Source of the DNA: a virus | Length of the DNA: 64,000 nt | Reading direction: 5' to 3' (one strand) | IMG/VR virus record: IMGVR_UViG_3300050119_000076 | Coordinates: 1-64,000 of that record | Shown: piece after piece, positions 1 through 9,160 of the stretch | Position numbering within the stretch: position 1 is the stretch's first letter | Layout: every line of letters begins with the position of its first letter | Position numbers and translations under genes: made by a program | Notes under the pieces: generated by a model | Seen by the model: the letters and a program-made list of their open reading frames with translations, nothing else | The model's database searches: none | What the model was told of the DNA's origin: nothing

Positions 1-95
1 CCGCCGCCATCACCGACGACCAAATAGTCGATCGAGTAGACGCCGGTCGGGACGGTGAATGATGTACTGGAGTAAAAATACTGAAAGACGGCCAT
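1..95 (-). CDS. Tail protein with glycine-rich segment, N-terminal part (runs off the window)
   Basis: The minus-strand ATG at 95 follows a GAGGTAA ribosome site that overlaps the stop of the 306-residue gene upstream. The readable N-terminus begins MAVFQYFYSS, continues with a VPTGVYSIDYLVVGDGGG stretch and leaves the window at base 1. 'VPxGV.SIDYLVVGGGG' is the usual entry into glycine-rich domains of phage tail and adhesin proteins. A glycine-rich frame enters at the other end of the window (62356-64000) and may be the rest of this same gene on a circular map. The function as a tail component is inferred from this motif and the neighbours. Confidence 0.7.
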   Translation of the reverse strand, partial: MAVFQYFYSSTSFTVPTGVYSIDYLVVGDGG

Positions 96-99
96 CGGC

Positions 100-1020
100 T
101 TACCTCACTTCGAGGTCAGCCCATGAGCCCGTCAACGCGAAAGAGCCAGAGATGTTCAGCATTGGCAGCGGCCACATAGCGGCGAAGTTAGGCGTCACCA
201 TGAATATGCCGGTCTCGCAGATCATGCCGTTCGTCGGCGGTTCAATAAGTGGTATCAGTTCAATCTCAACCGCAGCTATCCATCGTGTATCCACGCATAA
301 ATCTGTCGTCCATGTAGCACCAGGCTTCTGAACAACAGCACCACTGTACTCCAACTCCAAGTCGAAAGAGTCGGCGAGCGAGAACACACCAGTCGCGGCG
401 ATGAGCTTACGGTTGTAGGCAACCTCGGCTGCCGCACCAGTCTCCACGAAAGTGCCGGTGGCCAACGGGATAGCCGGCGCGCCAATAGCAAGCATCTCGG
501 CGTGACCAGCCGCGGCAAAGACACCATCGGCGCCAACGAGTTGGTGGTTCCATTTAACGACAGCGGCTGAGCCAACCTCGGCAAAGACGCCAGTCGACAC
601 GGGAAAAAGTTTCGGCACGAGAATCGTTGCAGCGTGCGCGGTCTTGGCGAAGACACCAGTGGCGCCGGCCAGATGACGATTATACGCGAGCGTAGCAAAG
701 CCAGCGCACGAGAAGGAGGCATTATAAGCGGTGAGTGTCGGGGTCTTTTGAAGAACAGCAGCAGAGCCAGTAAGCGCGAACACACCCGTTGGAGGACCTG
801 TGGCTTTGTAGATGTGCTTGAAGGCGAGGCTCTCGGCGGTCTCGACGAACATACCCGTCAGCGCTACGATCGCCAGCGCGCGCACAACCACAATCGCTCT
901 GCCCGTCACTACGAACGAGCCAGTCGCTCCAGAGAGTTTACGGTTATACGCAAGCTTGTTCGGCGCGTAGGAACCAACGCCGAAGACACCAGTCGCAGCA
1001 GCGAGTGAATATGTCGACAT
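100..1020 (-). CDS. Repeat-rich tail protein (TGVFxxTGSAA repeats)
   Basis: A 306-residue protein made largely of about 20-25-residue units with the core [L/V]xGATGVFxxTGxAA, visible roughly ten times between residues 5 and 225. A non-repetitive part around residues 225-290 follows, and a last unit (ISGSFALTGSWA) closes it. The same unit makes up most of the protein at 62356-64000, so the two are paralogous tail or fibre components. Repeats of this kind usually form beta-rich rods in exposed virion proteins. No catalytic motif was seen. It lies between a tail-type gene (1034-1462) and the start of the glycine-rich tail gene at 95. The role as a tail fibre or tail surface protein is inferred. 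Confidence 0.75.
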   Translation of the reverse strand: MSTYSLAAATGVFGVGSYAPNKLAYNRKLSGATGSFVVTGRAIVVVRALAIVALTGMFVETAESLAFKHIYKATGPPTGVFALTGSAAVLQKTPTLTAYNASFSCAGFATLAYNRHLAGATGVFAKTAHAATILVPKLFPVSTGVFAEVGSAAVVKWNHQLVGADGVFAAAGHAEMLAIGAPAIPLATGTFVETGAAAEVAYNRKLIAATGVFSLADSFDLELEYSGAVVQKPGATWTTDLCVDTRWIAAVEIELIPLIEPPTNGMICETGIFMVTPNFAAMWPLPMLNISGSFALTGSWADLEVR

Positions 1021-1033
1021 GGCTCACCGCCGA

Positions 1034-1462
1034 TCAGGCAAGGGTGAGAAGCACGGTGCTCGCGGGGGTCACGGTGAACGTCTCGCCTGCCACACCATTC
1101 AGTGTGACCGCGCTGCCGTAATCGTACCAGCCGATCAGGTCGCCCGTGGTCGAGTCGTAATAGACCACATAGCGGAACGGTCCCATGTTGCCAGTCGATG
1201 ACGTCCAGGTCGTGGGGTTCGCGGCCAGCGAAGAAGTACCCGAGCTATTCGTCCAGCCCGTGCCACCGACTGTCGCACCGCCGGTCGTATAACCGTCACC
1301 ACTGGCCAGCTCGGAAATTCTCGCGGCGATGACCGTATAGGTCGTGTCCGCCACAACGGGAGTCGCAGCGAACAACGCGACCTTGATTGTATCTGTATTT
1401 AGGTCCATACCACCGAGACCTAAATACTGCACGAAGTTGTTGAACTTGCTGAACGTTGCGAT
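1034..1462 (-). CDS. Small tail/virion structural protein, possible ATC start
   Basis: About 142 residues. The sequence FSKFNNFVQYL...DTIKVALF followed by ISELASGDGYTTGGA and FRYVVYYD matches a common phage structural family that usually starts MxxFNKFxxFV. The first standard start in frame is the GTG at 1432, but that would remove the conserved FSKFNNF. Upstream in frame there is no ATG, GTG or TTG before a TAG stop. An ATC codon at 1462 sits 7 bases after a GGGAG ribosome site and gives the expected N-terminus, so I prefer it. Translation from 1432 (132 residues) remains possible. It is probably a tail-tip or fibre-associated protein; the exact role is unknown. Confidence 0.75.
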   Translation of the reverse strand: MATFSKFNNFVQYLGLGGMDLNTDTIKVALFAATPVVADTTYTVIAARISELASGDGYTTGGATVGGTGWTNSSGTSSLAANPTTWTSSTGNMGPFRYVVYYDSTTGDLIGWYDYGSAVTLNGVAGETFTVTPASTVLLTLA

Positions 1463-1531
1463 GGCCGTTACTCCCGAGTTCGAAAATCCTGCGGACTATG
1501 TCACAACACCGTTAACCGTGCAAGTCCTAGC

Positions 1532-4500
1532 TCATTTCATATAGCTGAGCAATTTCCTGGTGTACACGTCTTTCATGGGTGTGCCAAGAGGCAATCCGGT
1601 GGCCCTAGACTGCCCAACCTCTTGCATCCATTTGCTAACTCCGCCTTGTAGGTTCATCTGCATGCCTCGATTTTCGGGCTTCATATTGAACTCTAGCGAA
1701 GCAGCACGCCACTTCGACATACCCTCCGTATCCTGGTTCTGTAGCGCGCGAGCGTAGCCTTCCTCAATCACCTGCGAACGCGCTTGCCGCGCCTCCTCGG
1801 CTCCGCTCTCTATTTCCTTACCTTCCATAGCCTCGGAATAAGCGCCGGGCGTCAGGCCTACAGCCTGTTGGAGAGCATCAAGCGCACCATGCTCCAGCGG
1901 CATCGGCTTGCCGGTGTGATCGACATAACCATGCTCTTCGACGTTATACGCGCGAGCGATATTGCGCAGCGATGTGGGGAGGAAATGCGCCATCACCATC
2001 GTCGGCGGAACGCCGTTATAGAAGTCTCGCATCGCTGTCACCGAGTTACCTATCATGCTTATTGGAGCGCCCCAGGCGCGCGACAGAGCATCCGGCAATG
2101 CATCTTCCCACTTGCGACGGTCCTCAATGAAGCGCGTGAAGGGCGCCTCAGCAACACCCCAATCGGCAGCGTCCACACCAAGAGTCCGCGGCAATCCGCG
2201 CGCCAACATCTCGGACGTGTCGTGGCCAAAAACCTCCCTCAGAAAATCACGATAATGCGCGACAACATCGTAGCCCTGGCCCCCAGTGAACAAGTCGGAC
2301 ATGCGGGTAAAGAGCCCGGCCATCAAGCCAGCGGCCGGCAAACCTAGCGTACCGGTCAGAACAGTCGCCGCGGCTAAATGCGCCATCATGAAACGCTGCG
2401 ATTCGGCGCGCGTCTCCGGGCTCGCATCCATGCCACCGAACGAACGTACCAACTCCGGCAGGAGCTTTGACCAATACTTGGATTGGAACTGATGGAACTT
2501 AAAGACCATCGGCGACATTGGTCCCATGAAACCGCCCTTCGCACTAAAGCCGCGCGGCGTGTCATAGTTGCCCCAATTAAACATGCTCTCACCGAGCACA
2601 TGATGCGTGTAATCCCCCACACTGTTGAAGCCCGTCATCTGATCCGGTCGCGCATCAGCTAAATGCTTGGCGCTGAGAATGATCGACAGGCGCGCATTAA
2701 CCTCCGCGAACGTCGCAGTCATGTTGGCGTACTGCATCCAGCGATTAATGGCCCCATGACCGACAGTACCGCCCTGCTGCGCCTGCGCGAAGCTCCCGGA
2801 CTCCAGCATAGCGCGATTGCGCATGTCCAGGACGTGTGCAACCTCTGATTGGTTGAGCCCAGCGCGACCGAGCATAGCGTCATTGAAGCCATCCAGAGGG
2901 TTCTTCAGCAGCTCCATCATGATCCGCATGGTCTTCGGCGCGGTCGAGATCAGCGCGGCGCCGGAATTTACGAAGCCGAACTTCTTCGCGAACTCGGGCC
3001 AGCCAAGAAGTGGGTTTTGCATGACCTGCATCGCCATAAAAGCCGGGCTGCCACCAAGTTGCCAAGTGTGGGCGATAGCAGTAAGGGCCTCGATATAGCT
3101 ATGCGGCTCGCGTGACAACATATTCGTGCGGCGCGTCATGTACTCATCAGCAACACCCTGCATTTTGCTGGCCAGTGCGGTATTACCCATGCCCTTGAAT
3201 GCGCCTGCCTGTGCCTGCAGATCAACATCATTCTTAGCCATGTCATAATTCGTCGCCAGTGACGCTAGCGAGTTTGCCACCATCGCATCGCTGCGACCCA
3301 TGCTGCTAACCATGTCCTTAGATGACCCCAGGACGTTCTCGCGCTTCTCCCACAACTGGCGCACAGAGTTTGGAGGCAAAAGATCGACCTGCAGCGCGCG
3401 AACCGCAGCTAAGATATCGAGTTGGTTTGGATCGCTGGAGTTCTGTTTCTCTGCATTGGCGAGCAGATGATCGGCGAACGGGATCGCCCCGTCGAAAATC
3501 TTTCCTGCGCCAATCGGCCCGGTCGTGATACCCTTCTCGGTATCGAGAAACCCATCCTTCTGAAGCCCGTATGCTAAATCTGCCATCGCCTGCGCGTTGT
3601 CCGTCGTCGGATGGCGGGTATAGACAGTGCGACGATCGGATGAGAGCGCGTTCATGTCTACATCACCCATGCCACCTGCGTTCATACGTGTCTCGGCCGC
3701 CTTCAACGCAGCCGGATCGATACGACCATCAGGGCCAGCGCGCAGTGTGAACGCGGTGAAGAAGTCTCCATTGCGCCCAAGAGTGAAATGCGGTGCTTGA
3801 TTCATAGCCTGCATACGGGCAGTGTTTTCCGCCAGAATCTTCTCGAACGGTTTCGCGTAATCTGGCAACTCGCCCTGGCCATGCAGCCCATCTAGGAACG
3901 TCTGAACACTTGATTGCATCTGCGTCAGCGCCGCATTGCCGTGCTGGTTATACGCGCTGATGTTGCGATGGTCGGGCCGCTGATTCCAAGCACTAGACGG
4001 GGACTGATCCGGGAAGTCGGCGACCTTACCGGGCAAAAACCGGCTCACCATGTCGAAGAGATGCTCCGCCATTTGCATGTAGCCATGTCCCTGCTCCAGT
4101 TGGACACGCTCCCTATACAAATTCTGCCCCACACCGGGCGGCGCGCCGTCTTTAGCCGGCTGCCCGAGGGTGTTATAGACACCCTGCGCGCGGTTAAACT
4201 CGCTCTGCAGCTCCGCGAGACGCGGATTCGGCTGCGTCGGATCGTCGGGGTCCATATGGAGCCATGTCTGCGCTGACCACGGCTTGGTCAGGTCGAACTT
4301 ATTCTTCGTCGCAGTGCTGATAATGTACTGCAGATTAGCGTAGGACTGCTTGAACGCCGAATACTGGAGCAGTCCGCGGTTGTTCACGTTCGTAGTGTCG
4401 CCTATGGCTGCAGTAATAGCAGCACGAGCCTGATGTAGCGTCTCGCCAACACCAAGCGCAGGGAGTTTCTCGCCCCATGAACGCACCATGTCCCGAAGAC

Positions 4501-7500
4501 CCATCAGTTTCATGCGGAAACTCTGTATCGGCTGGCTAGATATCCAGTCTCCGATCTTCGCAGCCTCCTGCATCCCACGACTGATAACGTCATCCGCTGC
4601 TTCGGGACGTTTAGCGAGCATGCTCTGCGCGGGATTGTCGTAGTTGGCGCCGGGAACCACCGGCCGCTGCGTCCCCTGCATCGCTGTGCGGTTGTCCTCA
4701 ACCCACTTTGCCACGTCAGAGGCGCCGAAAGTCTTGAACTTCGCGGCAAACTGATGCAGCCCGACATCATCGAGTTTCGCGGCAATGGCCTGCTTGAACT
4801 TTCCAACGATTGCGAGAAGAGCCTGCTGCAGCGGACCAGTGCGACCAGGCTCAGAGGCGTGCGCGATAATTTCTTCGGCCGCATTTGCCTTCTCTGCATC
4901 CGACATCTCAAAACCATTAGCAGGAAAATACTGAGCTACGGAGTCCTGAACGCCAAACCGCTGCGCGAGCTTCTGCGCCCCGGCACTACCGCCCATGCGA
5001 TCGAACACATCAGCCATTGTCGCGGTATGCTCTGGAGTGCCCTGCTCCCCAACGCGGGCCATCGTGGCCATATGTCCAGCAAGTGCCTCATGCGACAATG
5101 TCTGCTCGACCTCCAATGGTGTGCGCATCTGATCGCGGAAAATATACGCACGCTGGTTATGATAGAGACCCATCAGGTTGTTCAAGTCGAACTTCGCCTG
5201 CGCAGCGCTCGCTTGAACATCAGGCGGTAATTGACTGGCATTATCCAGGACATGAACACGCGCTGCAATGTCCGGTCTAATGCGATCGGTGGCCAGACGG
5301 TTCGCGACGATGCGATCAATGCGCGCAGCCGGCATCGGCGCCGAATTAGGAGCATCGGAATAGCTTGCGAGTGGTGTCTTCACAACCGGATCGGGCTGAT
5401 ACGAAACAACTTGCGGCTTGTCGAAGACGTTCCGCAGCAGTTTCAAGTCCTCGCCCTTCGGCCCAGTATCGGTGGGCTCAGCATCATTCCAACGCACAAC
5501 GAGACCATCGTACCCTTTGCCCAGGACCGTATCTTTCAACGCCTGCGTCTGCTGTGTCATCTGTGCTGGGTCGGTTCCATAGGGATTCGGGAACTTCCAA
5601 CCGGCCTCCTTCGTTAGCGCGGTCCACTGTTGTCCACTCGTGATGGTCAGCGGCTTCTGCACGACTTCAGCGAGGTTGGCCTTCTCGATGTTAGGACCGA
5701 ATGTCGCCGCGTGCGCCGGATCGAACGAGAAGTAGCGTCCCTGTCCAGCAATCGGCACCGGCGAACCAGTCGGGTTGTATACAGTAGACACATCACCACG
5801 ACCAGAGCCACGGAATAACTCCGGCCCCACGTCCGCCCGCGCACCAATGCCCTTCAAGAACGCCGGCACATCATCAGGTCGCGGTGTCGTCAAGTCTTCA
5901 GGAGTTGTTCCGATATCTTGGATAGCAGGGCCTTTTTCTTCTGGGGGAGCTGGAGGAGTTTCTCGGGGCGCAACTTCCGCAGGGGTAGCATCCCTCGCGG
6001 CGTATGGGCTTCCCGCCCCACCACTATTTTCGGATGCTGCGCCTGGTTCTTGAACGACACCTGGCTCTTGAATAGCAGTTGCCGTATCTGGTGTAGGTTT
6101 CAATGCCGCAGCTTGATCGCGCAGCGCGATCAGATTCTCCAACTTCGGGCTATCGGGGCTCTTGGCCAGCTCGGCATCGAGATCGCGCGCAATGCCTAAA
6201 TGAGTTGCGAGCTTATCAAACGACTTAGTATCTGTCACCGGCAACTTCTGGTCGACCGCAGCCTGCACTTCGTTATAGAACTCAGGGAGATTCTTAGCCT
6301 GCGAACCTTTAAGGAAGTCACCCACAACACCAGACGAAGCCGCGCGAGGCGCGACATCCGCATTGGTAGCGACCTGCTTAGCAATCGGGATCTGCGAAGT
6401 TTCATCCACATGAAGCTTCTGCGCAAGCGTCGGTTCGGCAAGCGCGGTTTCGACCTGTGACACAGGCACGGCCGGAGTTTCAGCAGCCGGAGGCACAGGC
6501 ACGACCGGAGTTTCAGCAGCCGGAGGCACGGGCGCACCAGGCACGGGTGTCTCAGCAGCCGCAATCGGAGGCACAGGCTCAGCGGCCGGCGTCGCGGGAG
6601 CAGCACGCTGACCAAAGTCGGGGGCGGGGGGCGCCGTGGGCGCCATTGCTTTGACCGCCGCAGCCTGATCGGGATCAATGGTGTCGATCTGCGCCTTAAT
6701 CGCATCGTTTGTCGGCGCGCCGCCACGCATGCCAAGAACGCCACCCATCAGGCCGCCAGTGATGGCACCCGAGGCTGCGGATTCAGCGATCATATGTGCC
6801 TTATCGGCGGTGGAGAGATCCGGCCGCACGGTCATCTCGGCCGCGGTCTGCAGGCCAGAGCCCACCGTATTGAACGCAGCACCGCCAAAGGCCGTCGCGG
6901 CCATGCGCGACATCAGCGTACCGTTAGCTTTCTCCAACACCGAGGCCGGGAACATGGCCTGGATCATGCCGACCGGGACGCCGAACATGAGGGCCTTTGC
7001 GGCGTCGAGTTGCGTAGCGCCTCCGGGCTTCTGATCGGCCTGTTGCTCGATCCCACCGACGGCAAGCGGCGTCATGACGCCGGCAGCAGCCGCAGCGAGC
7101 TGGTTGCTACCAGTGCCGCCAGCGATTTCAGGGATCGCCTGAGAGAGTTTGCCCATGATGCCCGGCGCAGCGGAGCGTACTGGCACCCCCATCGCGGTGA
7201 GACGCGCCGCATAGGGCGCCGCTTCAGCGCCGGCACCGGCCAAGCCTCCAATCCCCGCCAACATTGGAGCCATCTCAAGACCGGTCACAGCGGCTTTCTT
7301 CAAGAAGCCGCCCACGCCGTTAGCGAAATAACCGCCCTGCTCAACACCTTGAATATCCGGCTCGTTAGTCGCGGAGGCCGTCGCGGCGAAGTTACTCATC
7401 GCATCTGCAGCGCCGGGCATGCCTAGAACGCGCGGAACTGCGGAGGCAGCATAAGCCGCGCCGCCCACGAGTTGATGCAGCCCGACACCGATCGGCTCGG

Positions 7501-7720
7501 CGACCGCGCGCACGGGCGCAGGCACATTGGCCCGCATCCAATCAGCAAAATTATTGACGGCAGCAGCCGCGTAATCCACGGGTCCGGCGCCAGGCGTCGT
7601 GCTCCAGACAGAGCCGGGCGCAGGTGGGGGCGCGGCAGGCACGGGTGCGGTAGGGCGCGGCAAATTCTGATCACCGCCAGCCCAGGCTATCGGCGCATTT
7701 GGATCGGGCATGCCGGCCAT
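1532..7720 (-). CDS. Giant polyvalent virion protein (2062 aa) with ART-like and metallopeptidase-like segments
   Basis: The N-terminal 330 residues are Ala/Gly-rich with hydrophobic stretches. A Pro/Ala linker with repeated VPPAAETP units covers about 375-430. Around 634-790 there is an ADP-ribosyltransferase-like segment (ELFRGSG, then GQGRYFSFDPAHAATFG). Around 877-883 a zincin-like HEALAGH motif follows YIFRDQMRTPLEVEQTLS. The remaining 1000 residues are helical and resemble large polyvalent protein-associated domains (LPD type). In phages, such giants next to head-tail connector genes are usually packaged and ejected into the host cell. The enzymatic activities are inferred from motifs only. 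The gene begins 3 bases after the adaptor gene stop. It is not the N4 virion RNA polymerase: no such motifs were seen. Confidence 0.85.
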   Translation of the reverse strand: MAGMPDPNAPIAWAGGDQNLPRPTAPVPAAPPPAPGSVWSTTPGAGPVDYAAAAVNNFADWMRANVPAPVRAVAEPIGVGLHQLVGGAAYAASAVPRVLGMPGAADAMSNFAATASATNEPDIQGVEQGGYFANGVGGFLKKAAVTGLEMAPMLAGIGGLAGAGAEAAPYAARLTAMGVPVRSAAPGIMGKLSQAIPEIAGGTGSNQLAAAAAGVMTPLAVGGIEQQADQKPGGATQLDAAKALMFGVPVGMIQAMFPASVLEKANGTLMSRMAATAFGGAAFNTVGSGLQTAAEMTVRPDLSTADKAHMIAESAASGAITGGLMGGVLGMRGGAPTNDAIKAQIDTIDPDQAAAVKAMAPTAPPAPDFGQRAAPATPAAEPVPPIAAAETPVPGAPVPPAAETPVVPVPPAAETPAVPVSQVETALAEPTLAQKLHVDETSQIPIAKQVATNADVAPRAASSGVVGDFLKGSQAKNLPEFYNEVQAAVDQKLPVTDTKSFDKLATHLGIARDLDAELAKSPDSPKLENLIALRDQAAALKPTPDTATAIQEPGVVQEPGAASENSGGAGSPYAARDATPAEVAPRETPPAPPEEKGPAIQDIGTTPEDLTTPRPDDVPAFLKGIGARADVGPELFRGSGRGDVSTVYNPTGSPVPIAGQGRYFSFDPAHAATFGPNIEKANLAEVVQKPLTITSGQQWTALTKEAGWKFPNPYGTDPAQMTQQTQALKDTVLGKGYDGLVVRWNDAEPTDTGPKGEDLKLLRNVFDKPQVVSYQPDPVVKTPLASYSDAPNSAPMPAARIDRIVANRLATDRIRPDIAARVHVLDNASQLPPDVQASAAQAKFDLNNLMGLYHNQRAYIFRDQMRTPLEVEQTLSHEALAGHMATMARVGEQGTPEHTATMADVFDRMGGSAGAQKLAQRFGVQDSVAQYFPANGFEMSDAEKANAAEEIIAHASEPGRTGPLQQALLAIVGKFKQAIAAKLDDVGLHQFAAKFKTFGASDVAKWVEDNRTAMQGTQRPVVPGANYDNPAQSMLAKRPEAADDVISRGMQEAAKIGDWISSQPIQSFRMKLMGLRDMVRSWGEKLPALGVGETLHQARAAITAAIGDTTNVNNRGLLQYSAFKQSYANLQYIISTATKNKFDLTKPWSAQTWLHMDPDDPTQPNPRLAELQSEFNRAQGVYNTLGQPAKDGAPPGVGQNLYRERVQLEQGHGYMQMAEHLFDMVSRFLPGKVADFPDQSPSSAWNQRPDHRNISAYNQHGNAALTQMQSSVQTFLDGLHGQGELPDYAKPFEKILAENTARMQAMNQAPHFTLGRNGDFFTAFTLRAGPDGRIDPAALKAAETRMNAGGMGDVDMNALSSDRRTVYTRHPTTDNAQAMADLAYGLQKDGFLDTEKGITTGPIGAGKIFDGAIPFADHLLANAEKQNSSDPNQLDILAAVRALQVDLLPPNSVRQLWEKRENVLGSSKDMVSSMGRSDAMVANSLASLATNYDMAKNDVDLQAQAGAFKGMGNTALASKMQGVADEYMTRRTNMLSREPHSYIEALTAIAHTWQLGGSPAFMAMQVMQNPLLGWPEFAKKFGFVNSGAALISTAPKTMRIMMELLKNPLDGFNDAMLGRAGLNQSEVAHVLDMRNRAMLESGSFAQAQQGGTVGHGAINRWMQYANMTATFAEVNARLSIILSAKHLADARPDQMTGFNSVGDYTHHVLGESMFNWGNYDTPRGFSAKGGFMGPMSPMVFKFHQFQSKYWSKLLPELVRSFGGMDASPETRAESQRFMMAHLAAATVLTGTLGLPAAGLMAGLFTRMSDLFTGGQGYDVVAHYRDFLREVFGHDTSEMLARGLPRTLGVDAADWGVAEAPFTRFIEDRRKWEDALPDALSRAWGAPISMIGNSVTAMRDFYNGVPPTMVMAHFLPTSLRNIARAYNVEEHGYVDHTGKPMPLEHGALDALQQAVGLTPGAYSEAMEGKEIESGAEEARQARSQVIEEGYARALQNQDTEGMSKWRAASLEFNMKPENRGMQMNLQGGVSKWMQEVGQSRATGLPLGTPMKDVYTRKLLSYMK

Positions 7721-7723
7721 TTA

Positions 7724-8536
7724 TCAGTTTCCTACAAAGGAAAATCCTGAGCGGCCAAAGCCCCAAACACTCGGCGCGAACATCTTACGAAGCATCTCGC
7801 GCCTCGCTAGATCGACCTTCGCTTCGAAGGTTGTTAGGAACTCTTGTGCGCGCTCGGGATCACCAAGTTCATGATCGACAATACGCAGCGCGAGATACGC
7901 TGCATAGTCCAACAGGTCGAGATGATATTCCTCCGGGACCTCCGGCGCAACCTCTGTGTTATCAGGCGTCAAATGCTTCGGCAGACGCGCGACACGCATC
8001 TGAATAGTGCAGCCGGCGTATAAGGCACTTGGAATGGGATAGGCGCGAAAGTTGATGATGCCCATAGAGCCATCTTTATTGGCTGTCGTGAACTCGTCCG
8101 TATCGTAAGCCAGTGGCTTACCAGGCGGTAGCGTCGAAAGTTCATTGGGACTGAAGAAATAACGATCGGGGATCGTGTAGCAATCGAACTGGAAATGCCC
8201 GGCGCGCGCAAGATCCGCCTTATCCTCGGGCTGCGGCCCGACCCACACGCCATTGACCCATGAGCCGTTACCCATGAAGCGCGCGGAGATAATCGCGAGG
8301 ATGGAGGGATCTAGGGGGTAGTTCTTCTGGAAAGCGACCGTCTTAAACTGCGTAATAGACGGCGTCGTACCGTCGCGGATACAGAGTGTCCGACGGGCGA
8401 ACCGACGCTGCGCCTCATCAATATAGCGGACGAGCGTCGACTTCGACCAAAGGTAATCCGTGTCACCCGCGACGAGATCGCTACGATCGTGCAGGATGTC
8501 AGCCCGCAGTATGCCAAGCAATTCACCGAGGGTCAT
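7724..8536 (-). CDS. Head-to-tail adaptor (connector) protein, DUF6682-like
   Basis: 270 residues. The start MTLGELLGILRADILHDRS and the LWSKSTLVRYIDEAQRRFARR helix are typical of podovirus head-tail adaptor proteins that bind below the portal (N4/P22-like gp4 role, DUF6682-type family). The C-terminal half has the usual EEYHLDLLDYAAYLALR helix. An AAGGAAC ribosome site precedes the ATG. It lies between small head genes and the giant ejection-type protein, which is the normal place for a connector. Function is inferred from family resemblance and position. Confidence 0.75.
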   Translation of the reverse strand: MTLGELLGILRADILHDRSDLVAGDTDYLWSKSTLVRYIDEAQRRFARRTLCIRDGTTPSITQFKTVAFQKNYPLDPSILAIISARFMGNGSWVNGVWVGPQPEDKADLARAGHFQFDCYTIPDRYFFSPNELSTLPPGKPLAYDTDEFTTANKDGSMGIINFRAYPIPSALYAGCTIQMRVARLPKHLTPDNTEVAPEVPEEYHLDLLDYAAYLALRIVDHELGDPERAQEFLTTFEAKVDLARREMLRKMFAPSVWGFGRSGFSFVGN

Positions 8537-8545
8537 GACCGTTCC

Positions 8546-8887
8546 TTATTCGGCCAAGCGCAAATCAGCAGCCGTTACGAGACGATAGGGGAAGCGTCGA
8601 CGACTCCGAGTGCCGATAACCTTCAGCGTGTTCGAATCCTTGCGCGGCATCGCCTGGATAGCGTTATCGAGAACCTCAATGACAGCAGGCGGCACCCAGG
8701 CCGGCTCGCCGGCTCTTAGAATATAGCCCTTGCCATTGACGCCAATCGGTAAACCGGTAGGCGGCATGTTCTCTGACTCTTCCAGGATGATATGCACGTA
8801 ATCTTTCGGCATGCCGATCGAAGCCTTTTTGACCGGCTTGGCGTCCACAGACGGGGGGCTCGCCACGATTTCAACTTTGTCGCTCAT
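8546..8887 (-). CDS. Conserved small head-region protein
   Basis: 113 residues. The ATG overlaps the stop of the upstream gene (ATGA), so the two are probably translationally coupled. The sequence contains YVHIILEESENMPPTGLPIGVNGKGYILRAGEPAWVP, a pattern seen in small hypothetical proteins next to the capsid genes of N4-gp56-type phages. No catalytic motif or membrane segment was seen. It is probably a minor head protein or assembly factor; the function is unknown. Confidence 0.75.
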   Translation of the reverse strand: MSDKVEIVASPPSVDAKPVKKASIGMPKDYVHIILEESENMPPTGLPIGVNGKGYILRAGEPAWVPPAVIEVLDNAIQAMPRKDSNTLKVIGTRSRRRFPYRLVTAADLRLAE

Positions 8888-9159
8888 TTCTTGTCTTCCT
8901 TCTCTTCAGTGTCTTCCTCGGTGGCCTCCTTGAAGGCCGCCGCAAACGGGTCCGGTGGAGGCGGGTCGAGAGGCAGAGCCTTCTCGGCAATCGTCTTCAC
9001 GAACTCGCAAGCATCTTCGCAAGTCTTGAATTGATACTCGCGCTCAGGGTCCACCCAAACTGTGGAGGGACTTTGTTTACGATTAGCTTCCGCGATCTTC
9101 GGATCAGTCGCCGTGACCGAGTAACCGTTCTGATCGCGCTCAATGCGGATGCAGGCCAT
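8884..9159 (-). CDS. Small acidic protein of unknown function
   Basis: 91 residues. The N-terminus (MACIRIERDQNGYSVTATDP) is followed by an acidic C-terminal tail (EEDTEEKEDKK). It starts directly after the 231-residue gene and overlaps the next gene by 4 bases. I do not recognise the family. Its place between head structural genes suggests a virion or assembly role. Confidence 0.7.
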   Translation of the reverse strand: MACIRIERDQNGYSVTATDPKIAEANRKQSPSTVWVDPEREYQFKTCEDACEFVKTIAEKALPLDPPPPDPFAAAFKEATEEDTEEKEDKK

Positions 9160-9160
9160 C

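Noticed and set aside
276-785. A 169-codon Arg/Leu-rich minus frame
   Set aside because: It is the shifted-frame shadow of the repeat tail gene at 100-1020, which has the family repeat and a ribosome site.
1532-7720. N4-type virion RNA polymerase
   Set aside because: The capsid family suggested looking for it, but the giant protein has no T7-like polymerase motifs and shows polyvalent-protein features instead.
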